Positions 6,008 to 10,789 of a stretch of DNA of 10,789 nt are shown in pieces. The first letter of the stretch is position 1. Each line of letters starts with the position of its first letter. The notes below the pieces were generated by a model. That model saw nothing but the letters and a program-made list of their open reading frames with translations, did not search any database and was not told the origin of the DNA. Source of the stretch: UBA10133 sp964528565 (GTDB taxonomy: Bacteria; Patescibacteriota; Microgenomatia; UBA1400; MFAQ01). The translations under genes were made by a program, and so were the position numbers. Location: NCBI GenBank assembly GCA_964528565.1, contig CAZGSP010000046.1, positions 1-10,789 of the forward strand. Reading direction: 5' to 3'.

Positions 6008-6813
6008 ATCTCCACTCCCAATAGAGCCAGTTCCTCCACCATCCACCTTTTGATGCCTTCTTTATCAAGATATTTTGCCGTTTGAGAAAAATTAAAGTCA
6101 CTTTGCCATCCAAGCCAAGCCAAAAACAGGTCCGCTTTGGTATTTATATCTTCATTTCGTACCATTGTCCCTGCTTTATACGCCCGTAGTGCCGCCTCGG
6201 TTACTCCTTTGCTTGGATACTCCTCTACTTTTACCGCCAAGATCTCCGGCATACATCTAAGTAGCGCCAGCTTATCTGCATCCCTAATCAATTTTGCATA
6301 CATATCTTCCCCCGGGTAAGAATAGGCGCTGTGGTATCTTACCGACTCCACGACACTATTTTTATCGATCCCCAAGACGGTAAATTCACCAAAATCACGC
6401 TTCTTTATCATCTCCGCACCGGCCAAGGCATGATCGAAGTTGGTCTTCACATCCGAATAGCTTCCCAGAAGTGCCTGTTCAAATCTCCCGATGTCGTGTA
6501 ATATGCACACGGTTCTTACTTGAAAATCATTCCATTTGAAGTTCTTCTCCCCTCTTGTGATATCGACTCCGGCCCTCACTACCTCCCTGGTATGGATTAT
6601 TTTCACCATGATCATCCTTCTAATCAAATCGCTCTCGGCTTTCTCATAGACTTCAAATACTACTTCCAAAAACCACTCGTATACCTCCTCCGGAATACGG
6701 AAATCCTGGGCTTCTGTTCCCGAAAATATTTTCTTTGTCCACGCCTTTACTGCCTCTACCGATTTATCACCATTTAGAATGAAGTTTGACTCGTTCCCGT
6801 ATCTTTTTTGCAC
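6004..6813 (-). CDS. HD-domain phosphohydrolase, 269 aa
   Basis: A soluble protein with the full HD metal set: H74 (KIIHTREVV), H106-D107 (ILHDIGRFEQ), H128 (FDHALAGAEM), H161 (RYHSAY) and D178 with D180 (RDADKLALLR). It is helical throughout. HD proteins hydrolyse phosphomonoesters or phosphodiesters, often nucleotides, using bound metals; the substrate cannot be named here. The start is GTG at 6813 with no Shine-Dalgarno, but a TTGTTT-16-TATATT promoter ends 7 nt upstream, which predicts a leaderless mRNA starting at or next to the GTG. The next in-frame ATG is at codon 67, inside the helix before the first metal histidine, so a later start is unlikely. It is convergent with the MBL gene, with 4 bp of shared stop-codon sequence. 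Confidence 0.9.
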   Translation of the reverse strand: MQKRYGNESNFILNGDKSVEAVKAWTKKIFSGTEAQDFRIPEEVYEWFLEVVFEVYEKAESDLIRRMIMVKIIHTREVVRAGVDITRGEKNFKWNDFQVRTVCILHDIGRFEQALLGSYSDVKTNFDHALAGAEMIKKRDFGEFTVLGIDKNSVVESVRYHSAYSYPGEDMYAKLIRDADKLALLRCMPEILAVKVEEYPSKGVTEAALRAYKAGTMVRNEDINTKADLFLAWLGWQSDFNFSQTAKYLDKEGIKRWMVEELALLGVEI

Positions 6814-6820
6814 AAAGTCA

Positions 6821-6848
6821 AATATAACACAGGGTAGTCCGGAAACAA
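6821..6848 (-). promoter_or_regulatory. Promoter of the 269-aa HD gene
   Basis: On the minus strand -35 TTGTTT (6843-6848), 16-nt spacer, -10 TATATT (6821-6826). The GTG start lies 7 nt downstream, matching a leaderless arrangement. Confidence 0.6.
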
Positions 6849-6861
6849 CCCGGTTTTTTAA

Positions 6862-7119
6862 TTAAAACGGCACCTTTTCGAGATTGATATAAGTACCCAC
6901 CGCGTTCCCCAGAGAATACACCGCAATCAAAAGGAAGTTGTTATTGAGATTAGTTGCCACCTGATAAATCACGAACATGGCCACAAAGCTCTCAAAAAAC
7001 ACTAAGAGGGCTGCAGCGCGTGATCGGCCTTTTGAAATCCAGTAGGTTCTTTGGGTGGCCATAAACATCTCCAAGAAGCCGACGCCAAAATAAATGAGTA
7101 TATTTAACAAAAAATTCAT
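6862..7119 (-). CDS. DUF5698 family small membrane protein
   Basis: An 85-aa integral membrane protein with about three hydrophobic helices (about 3-20, 37-53 and 61-78). The pattern LEMFMATQRTYWISKGRSRAAALLVFFE-like (split at residues 16-43), then AVYSLGNAVGTYI (66-78), resembles the DUF5698 N-terminal half of UPF0316 proteins, here without the C-terminal DUF2179 domain. Function unknown. The ATG at 7119 has AGGGGA 7 nt upstream. A strong promoter (7210-7238) gives a leader of about 84 nt with two hairpins. No clear terminator follows the TAA at 6862. Confidence 0.8.
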   Translation of the reverse strand: MNFLLNILIYFGVGFLEMFMATQRTYWISKGRSRAAALLVFFESFVAMFVIYQVATNLNNNFLLIAVYSLGNAVGTYINLEKVPF

Positions 7120-7203
7120 AGTATTTCCCCTGTTTAAAAACAGAGTGATTAGACGGAGGTTTTCCTCCGGGTTCTTCTAACAAAACGGATTTTTCCATTT
7201 TCA
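7120..7203 (-). promoter_or_regulatory. Leader of the DUF5698 gene with two hairpins
   Basis: CGGAGG (7154-7159) pairs with CCTCCG (7164-7169) around a 4-nt loop. CTGTTT/AAACAG (7130-7143) forms a second dyad ending right at the AGGGG ribosome-binding site. The first hairpin buries a GGAGG sequence that could otherwise mimic a ribosome-binding site. A control role is inferred. Confidence 0.4.
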
Positions 7204-7209
7204 GGTTCA

Positions 7210-7238
7210 ATTTTACCAAAAATACCCCGAACAGGCAA
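7210..7238 (-). promoter_or_regulatory. Promoter of the DUF5698 gene
   Basis: On the minus strand -35 TTGCCT (7233-7238), 17-nt spacer, -10 TAAAAT (7210-7215), start near 7203. Confidence 0.7.
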
Positions 7239-7275
7239 GTTCCAAAATCTTTTTTATATAGTAAACTTGTTAAAT

Positions 7276-8046
7276 ATGAGTCCCACCACTAGCCGTCAAG
7301 TTATTACGGAGAAGCTGTCCTCCCATTCCTGGTTCAAAAATACCGATCCGGCCATCCAAGAAGAAGTCCTTGGTCTTCCCGAAGATTGTGACGGCTTTTT
7401 GGAAGATCTGGCCTCACGTCCGGACGAGATCGGCGAGCTCGATGTCCTCAAAATGACCAAGCTCGGACATGGTCACTTTCTTCTCCTCCCTGTTTTTGAA
7501 GTCCGCTCCAACATCACCAACCAAGTTTTTACTTACGAATACGCTTCCTGGAAAACCGGCGGTCGCCCGGGTGCCAAAGGGATCATTTTCCTCGAAACCG
7601 AAGGCCGGATCACCCATTTTATCGTTTCCAAAGAACACAGTTTTTCCACCACCCAAGAGACCTACGAATCCATCGGAGGGCTTTATCTTCATTTTTTCGA
7701 GAACAAACCCCAAAATATGCCCAAAAAGATCGAGCAGGAGATCTGTTTCCACCTCGGCGTTGACCATCTCGAATTTAAGAAAGTCTACGATCTCGGCCTC
7801 GCCCATCCCGATCTGGGTATGACGAACAACGTTACCGACCTCTATGCCGCCGTTGTCGACATTTCCCACCTTCCGAACATGACCACCAAAGCCGATTTCC
7901 GATCCACGCACAAACCGATCGGATTTGAGCTTAAAATTGTCCATATCAGCGAGTTTATGGATTACCTGAACATCGTAAACGACAACTACTTCCTCAGTGC
8001 CGCGGCCAGAGTCCTGGCGAACAAGGAAATCAGCCTCGACTTCTAA
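7276..8046 (+). CDS. Possible Nudix-like protein, catalytic box degenerate
   Basis: A 256-aa soluble protein that I cannot place firmly. The middle resembles a divergent Nudix domain: strands at about 67-118, then ESIGG (131-135), EQEICFHLGV (153-162) where a Nudix helix would end, and a later HPDLGMTNNVTDLYAAVVD (177-195) like the PspGmsnE..... lf.A stretch of ADP-ribose pyrophosphatases. The usual REUxEExGU acids are mostly missing: E155 remains but F158-H159 replace the two glutamates. It is therefore either a non-catalytic relative or a different fold. The ATG at 7276 is preferred over a TTG three codons upstream; neither has a Shine-Dalgarno. TATATA at 7255-7260 is 6 nt before the TTG, so a leaderless TTG start cannot be excluded. 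Codon use is rich in C-ending codons. Confidence 0.75.
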   Translation: MSPTTSRQVITEKLSSHSWFKNTDPAIQEEVLGLPEDCDGFLEDLASRPDEIGELDVLKMTKLGHGHFLLLPVFEVRSNITNQVFTYEYASWKTGGRPGAKGIIFLETEGRITHFIVSKEHSFSTTQETYESIGGLYLHFFENKPQNMPKKIEQEICFHLGVDHLEFKKVYDLGLAHPDLGMTNNVTDLYAAVVDISHLPNMTTKADFRSTHKPIGFELKIVHISEFMDYLNIVNDNYFLSAAARVLANKEISLDF

Positions 8047-8062
8047 CTTCTCCCTGTTTCCT

Positions 8063-8120
8063 ACTATAGGTCTTGCGTTATATCTATACCTATAATAGAA
8101 TCCTATTTGACTTATAAGGT
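8063..8120 (+). promoter_or_regulatory. Duplicated promoter/operator block, copy 1
   Basis: 58 bp almost identical (56/58) to 9149-9206. It holds a perfect -10 TATAAT at 8091-8096 with no good -35 at 17 nt. An inverted repeat, TATAGGT (8065-8071) and ACCTATA (8088-8094), spaced 16 bp, has its right arm overlapping the -10. That geometry fits a regulator-binding site. The start is predicted near 8103, about 76 nt before the gene at 8179. Confidence 0.7.
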
Positions 8121-8140
8121 CAGTCTTTAAATTCACCCAA

Positions 8141-8155
8141 TCCGGCACCGCCGGA
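8141..8155 (+). other. Leader hairpin upstream of the zinc-module gene
   Basis: TCCGGC (8141-8146) pairs with GCCGGA (8150-8155) around a 3-nt loop. It lies in the leader between the promoter block and the AAGGAGG site, with no T-run, so it is not a terminator. Confidence 0.45.
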
Positions 8156-8178
8156 ACTTCATCCCCAAGGAGGATCCC

Positions 8179-9105
8179 ATGAGTAGTCTTCATTCAAAGA
8201 TCTGGTATTTCATCCACTTCACCATTAATCCCAAGGTCTTCTTCCTCAAGAAGATCAACCAAACACTTCCTGGCTGGCTTCTCTGTGTTTACTCAAACAT
8301 AGACGGCAAGGTAGTCTTTGGCCTAACCCCTACCTGGGGTCCGCTTCTCGTTGGAGACGAAATGGGTATCAATGATCCGATCATCTCCATCGACAACATC
8401 AACGATGCTTGTTACGGTTTCAATGGTGGCCTATCAGACAGCGATGTCAAAAAAATTCTTCCCAACGATCTTCGCGAGTGGAAGAAGATCTGGGACAAGG
8501 CTGTCGAAACCCACCGGATTATCCTAAGCAAGGGCAAAAACGAGGATCGTTGTCCCGGTTGTACAGATCGGTACTTTGGCACTGGTCTGTCCAAAGAAGG
8601 TTATCTTTGCCCCAAATGCTTCGGCCTAGGAGGCATCTATACTTACGGCCCGCAAAAAGAAATTGGGGAAAGACTTCTTCAAGGATCGGACATCAAGGTC
8701 GTCGATCGCCAAGCAACCATCAAGTTTCAGCCAAGTGGACTACTGGCTTTAATCGACCTGTATCGGACCTATCACACAGGCATTGTCACCGACATAGCTC
8801 AGGAATATCTCGTCAAACATTTTCACTCTGTTCTCAATGAGGTCTTCCCCGAGGTCGTCATCTACAAAACGGAAGATAATCAGGAAGAAAACGGTTGGAG
8901 TGCCTACTTTCTTGACCAAAACGGCGACACTCGTATCCGCCATTTCTACCTTCTCCGGAATGGTCATTTCATCAATCTGCTTTCCGGCAAGGCAGAAACA
9001 CCATCTCATGTGCCTCAGCCTGCCCTTAAGGAGGATTTCCCCGACCGAGACAGATGGAACCTGTCAATCGATATTTTAGCCAACCTATGTAAGTTGGCAA
9101 AATAG
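8179..9105 (+). CDS. Unknown protein with a DnaJ-like CxxC zinc module, 308 aa
   Basis: I do not recognise the whole protein. Residues 125-152 hold two CxxC pairs: CPGC (125-128), a Gly-containing stretch, then CPKCFGLGG (144-152). The second fits the CxxCxGxG repeat of the DnaJ cysteine-rich domain, so one zinc ion is probably bound by C125, C128, C144 and C147. The flanking N-terminal (1-120) and C-terminal (155-308) parts look soluble, with no signal peptide or J domain. The ATG at 8179 is well supported by AAGGAGG with 5-nt spacing. It is transcribed from the duplicated promoter block and ended by a strong terminator at 9111-9140. The shared promoter links it to the HD gene at 9353. Confidence 0.85.
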   Translation: MSSLHSKIWYFIHFTINPKVFFLKKINQTLPGWLLCVYSNIDGKVVFGLTPTWGPLLVGDEMGINDPIISIDNINDACYGFNGGLSDSDVKKILPNDLREWKKIWDKAVETHRIILSKGKNEDRCPGCTDRYFGTGLSKEGYLCPKCFGLGGIYTYGPQKEIGERLLQGSDIKVVDRQATIKFQPSGLLALIDLYRTYHTGIVTDIAQEYLVKHFHSVLNEVFPEVVIYKTEDNQEENGWSAYFLDQNGDTRIRHFYLLRNGHFINLLSGKAETPSHVPQPALKEDFPDRDRWNLSIDILANLCKLAK

Positions 9106-9110
9106 GTTTC

Positions 9111-9140
9111 AACCGCTCCTAATAAAGGGGCGGTTTTTTT
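9111..9140 (+). terminator. Intrinsic terminator of the zinc-module gene
   Basis: AACCGCTCC (9111-9119) and GGGGCGGTT (9127-9135) form a 9-bp stem with one T-G pair and a 7-nt loop, followed by seven T. It starts 5 nt after the stop codon. Confidence 0.9.
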
Positions 9141-9148
9141 GTTTCATA

Positions 9149-9206
9149 ACTATAGGTCTTGCATTATATCTATACCTATAATAGAATCCTATTTGACTTA
9201 CAAGGT
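9149..9206 (+). promoter_or_regulatory. Duplicated promoter/operator block, copy 2
   Basis: It differs from 8063-8120 at two positions only. -10 TATAAT is at 9177-9182 and the TATAGGT/ACCTATA inverted repeat at 9151-9157 and 9174-9180. The predicted start near 9189 is about 164 nt before the HD gene. The last bases of the block also form the first arm of the downstream RNA structure. Confidence 0.7.
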
Positions 9207-9269
9207 TCGACCTTAATAAACTAAGTTTTTCCCGACAGCCACGCAGGCGTAGCTGGTCGAACCTTTTTT
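9202..9269 (+). promoter_or_regulatory. Junction-like RNA leader ending in a U-tract (candidate attenuator)
   Basis: A perfect 11-bp closing stem, AAGGTTCGACC (9202-9212) with GGTCGAACCTT (9255-9265), encloses 42 nt with two smaller hairpins. These are CTTA/TAAG (9212-9225, sharing one base with the closing stem) and AGCCACGC/GCGTAGCT-type pairing (9237-9254, one mismatch). T continues to 9269, as in an intrinsic terminator. It lies between the promoter and the HD gene, so it could end transcription unless a signal intervenes. It matches no riboswitch class I know. Confidence 0.55.
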
Positions 9270-9352
9270 CACACCCCTTTCCCCTTTTTACACCGTTAAC
9301 CCGGTTTTCTTTGTTGTTTCTTACCCAAACCTAGTTACAGGAGATAATTCCC

Positions 9353-10690
9353 ATGTTTTTCAAGAAAATTCGTTCGTTCCTGCTCGCTTTGTGGGCAGGT
9401 TTTTTGCGTCTGGTTCTACCCAAATCCACCCCCACCCCGATTGAACCTAAGGAGGTTACTGTGAATGATTTTCGCACCGTTGAAGGCCTCAAGGCCCTAC
9501 TGCTCGACCGCCCCTCTCAGCTTCGGATCCATGACTGGGTCCAGAAGAATCTTCGTCCGCTCGAAAACGATGCGGTTTACGAAGGCCTCTGCCAAAAGGA
9601 TGAATTCATCCCGACGGCTGAAACCATGGCTCTCATTTTCACGGCTTTTCGTCCTCTTCATGGTGGTGGTGCCGGTCACGAATTTGGTGGCGGCCACTCC
9701 TGGCGCGATCTTTTGGACGGCTTAGCCGTCCTGGCCCACGACCCGGTAATGAAAACCGGTTACCAAAACGAGGTCTTCGCCGGTCTCCTGGCTTCTTTTA
9801 GCCATGACATTGGCAACGTGGGAAAACCACGCTACGAAGACAACGTCTGGGAAGAGGGGCACGCCGAGGTTGGTGCCTGGCTGGCCTTCAATCTGCTCGA
9901 AGGCATCGTCCCCGAAAACATTCGCCTTCTCATGGCCTATGCAATCGCCGCCCACACCCACAAGCTTGGCCCCGTCACCTGTGACAACGGCTATGTGCGT
10001 GAGGTATGGAACGACCGCCTGTTCTACAATCTCGGTAAACCGGTCCGTATCGCTATCTGGCTCACCCGCTTCGCGGACCGCTTGGATACGAACGGCGTTA
10101 CCCTCTTTGCCCGTCACATCCCCGCTAACATCGAAGGTAGCTTCTACGGGGGTAAGGACTTCTCGGCCGCCGATTTCTACGATCTCGACGGCAAGGCTCT
10201 GGCCGTCCTGGTCAAGCCGGAAGCCATGAAAGATGGTAATGCCCCCTCGACACTGCTCCATATTGGCAACTTTGCCAACAGCAGTTTCAAGTTCGGAGCC
10301 TACTCCCAGCACGACGCTCGCTTCCCCTCAATGGAGCGTCTCATGGCCTACAAGGCCAATCAGGGCCTCCGTCTGATCGAAGTTGTTACCCTGTCCAATG
10401 AGAAAACCTCATCCTCGACGGATTCTGTCTTCGACCTCTTCTGGAGCTTCCTCAAAAAGGTTTCCCGCTCCACAGCGGTAGACGAAACCCTGACCATCTT
10501 CCGGCACATCTGGGCCGGACTGTCACCCGAAGAGCAGGAAAAATGGCGTGCCGGCATCGAATTCGCCAATAAGGCTTACGATGAATGGCTTCGCCTGCTC
10601 TACACCGAGATCGAGTCTTCCGATCACCCCCTGGTGGTCGCCTGCCTGGGCCTTCTCCCCGAGTTGAAAGCCAATCTCGGCGTCGCCTAA
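9353..10690 (+). CDS. HD-domain phosphohydrolase with N-terminal membrane anchor, 445 aa
   Basis: A basic N-terminus (KKIR) and hydrophobic segment at about 7-22 suggest a membrane anchor, then a Pro-rich hinge (23-33) and a helical HD domain. The HD metal residues are H115 (GHSWRDLL), H151-D152 (FSHDIGNVGK), H170 (EEGHAEVGAW), H201/H203 (AAHTHK) and D242 (RFADRLD). A Gly/His-rich stretch, HGGGAGHEFGGGH (103-115), sits just before the core and is unusual. HD enzymes act on phosphate esters of nucleotides and similar compounds; the substrate is unknown. The ATG at 9353 has an AGGAG site 10 nt upstream. A second start is possible at GTG 9461, with a perfect AAGGAGG, giving 409 aa without the anchor. 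C-ending codons dominate, suggesting good expression. It shares no close sequence with the other HD gene beyond the motifs. Confidence 0.9.
   Translation: MFFKKIRSFLLALWAGFLRLVLPKSTPTPIEPKEVTVNDFRTVEGLKALLLDRPSQLRIHDWVQKNLRPLENDAVYEGLCQKDEFIPTAETMALIFTAFRPLHGGGAGHEFGGGHSWRDLLDGLAVLAHDPVMKTGYQNEVFAGLLASFSHDIGNVGKPRYEDNVWEEGHAEVGAWLAFNLLEGIVPENIRLLMAYAIAAHTHKLGPVTCDNGYVREVWNDRLFYNLGKPVRIAIWLTRFADRLDTNGVTLFARHIPANIEGSFYGGKDFSAADFYDLDGKALAVLVKPEAMKDGNAPSTLLHIGNFANSSFKFGAYSQHDARFPSMERLMAYKANQGLRLIEVVTLSNEKTSSSTDSVFDLFWSFLKKVSRSTAVDETLTIFRHIWAGLSPEEQEKWRAGIEFANKAYDEWLRLLYTEIESSDHPLVVACLGLLPELKANLGVA
9449..9463 (+). promoter_or_regulatory. Internal ribosome-binding site and GTG start in the HD gene
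   Basis: AAGGAGG (9449-9455), 5-nt spacer, GTG (9461-9463), in frame with the gene. It is a better Shine-Dalgarno than that of the upstream ATG. It would remove residues 1-36, exactly the membrane anchor and hinge. Confidence 0.6.
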
Positions 10691-10789
10691 GTCAAACCGT
10701 ATTTCCTCACCCCCCCCCCCCCCGGGGGGGGGGCCCCCTTTTTCAAAGGGAAAAAAAGAAACCAAACAACCGATAATTTAAAATCATCC
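10691..10789. other. Homopolymer-rich tail after the HD gene
   Basis: Runs of 14 C (10720-10733), 10 G (10734-10743), 5 C and 5 T follow the stop codon, then a CCCTTT/AAAGGG dyad and an A-rich stretch. The C-G runs can form a 10-bp hairpin followed by CCCCCTTTTT, so it may be a terminator. The simple runs could also be distorted by sequencing or assembly. No gene is visible. Confidence 0.6.

Noticed and set aside
5396..6813. MBL and HD genes as a functional pair
   Set aside because: They are convergent with separate promoters, so the close contact of stop codons is not evidence of a shared role.
6839..6858. Terminator hairpin CCGG...CCGG followed by T on the plus strand
   Set aside because: The stem is only 4 bp and no plus-strand gene ends there. 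It more likely reflects the promoter region of the HD gene.
7414..8193. 259-aa minus-strand open frame opposite the Nudix-like gene
   Set aside because: It lies antisense to a better-supported gene, has no ribosome-binding site, and is low in recognisable domains. Long antisense frames are expected where C-ending codons dominate.
9202..9265. tRNA-like element (GGTTCGACC resembling a T-arm, GGCGTAGCTGG resembling a D-arm)
   Set aside because: The GTTCGA match is part of a perfect stem and appears on both strands for that reason. No acceptor or anticodon arm can be drawn.
9722..10312. 196-aa minus-strand open frame inside the second HD gene
   Set aside because: The opposite strand encodes clear HD motifs; this is a codon-bias shadow.
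1..10789. CRISPR array, insertion sequence, phage or toxin-antitoxin locus
   Set aside because: No regularly spaced repeats, transposase, integrase or recognisable toxin-antitoxin pair was found. The two 58-bp repeats are promoter blocks without spacer regularity.

Overview
The window looks like a piece of a small-genome bacterial chromosome, most likely a Candidate Phyla Radiation (Patescibacteria, Microgenomates-like) organism; Chloroflexota is the main alternative. This placement is inference. It rests on a 23S rRNA gene preceded by tRNA-Ala but no 16S, compact mostly single-gene transcription units, DUF4349, SIMPL and DUF5698 small membrane proteins, and a lipoprotein with a Thr/Ser/Pro-rich linker. 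The standard genetic code fits every gene.

Layout. Positions 1-602 are the 5' part of a 23S rRNA gene on the minus strand. A spacer with GC-rich palindromes follows, then tRNA-Ala(TGC) at 813-886, then a structured leader and a strong minus-strand promoter at 1039-1067. Positions 1083-7119 hold mostly minus-strand, individually promoted genes: a 98-aa hypothetical, a SIMPL-domain protein, a HAD phosphatase, a NodB-like deacetylase lipoprotein, a DUF4349 membrane protein, an HD-domain hydrolase and a DUF5698 membrane protein. Two plus-strand genes sit among them: a 112-aa hypothetical and a metallo-beta-lactamase-fold hydrolase. Positions 7276-10690 hold three plus-strand genes: a possibly Nudix-like protein, a protein with a DnaJ-like CxxC zinc module, and a second HD-domain hydrolase with an N-terminal membrane anchor. 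The last 100 bases are homopolymer-rich and look like a terminator or an assembly edge.

How the parts relate. There is no obvious single pathway. Most genes have their own promoter, and terminators lie between several convergent or tandem pairs. The most striking signals are regulatory. A nearly identical 58-bp promoter/operator block (56/58 identical) precedes both the zinc-module gene and the second HD gene, so these two are probably co-regulated. The second copy runs into an RNA element resembling a three-way junction and ending in a U-tract, upstream of the HD gene. The HD gene also has a second ribosome-binding site and GTG start inside its own reading frame, which could give membrane-bound and soluble forms. 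The rRNA/tRNA transcript also carries a terminator-like hairpin with a possible competing pairing. Several genes (HAD, MBL, first HD) have -10 boxes 6-7 nt before their start codons and no Shine-Dalgarno, suggesting leaderless mRNAs.
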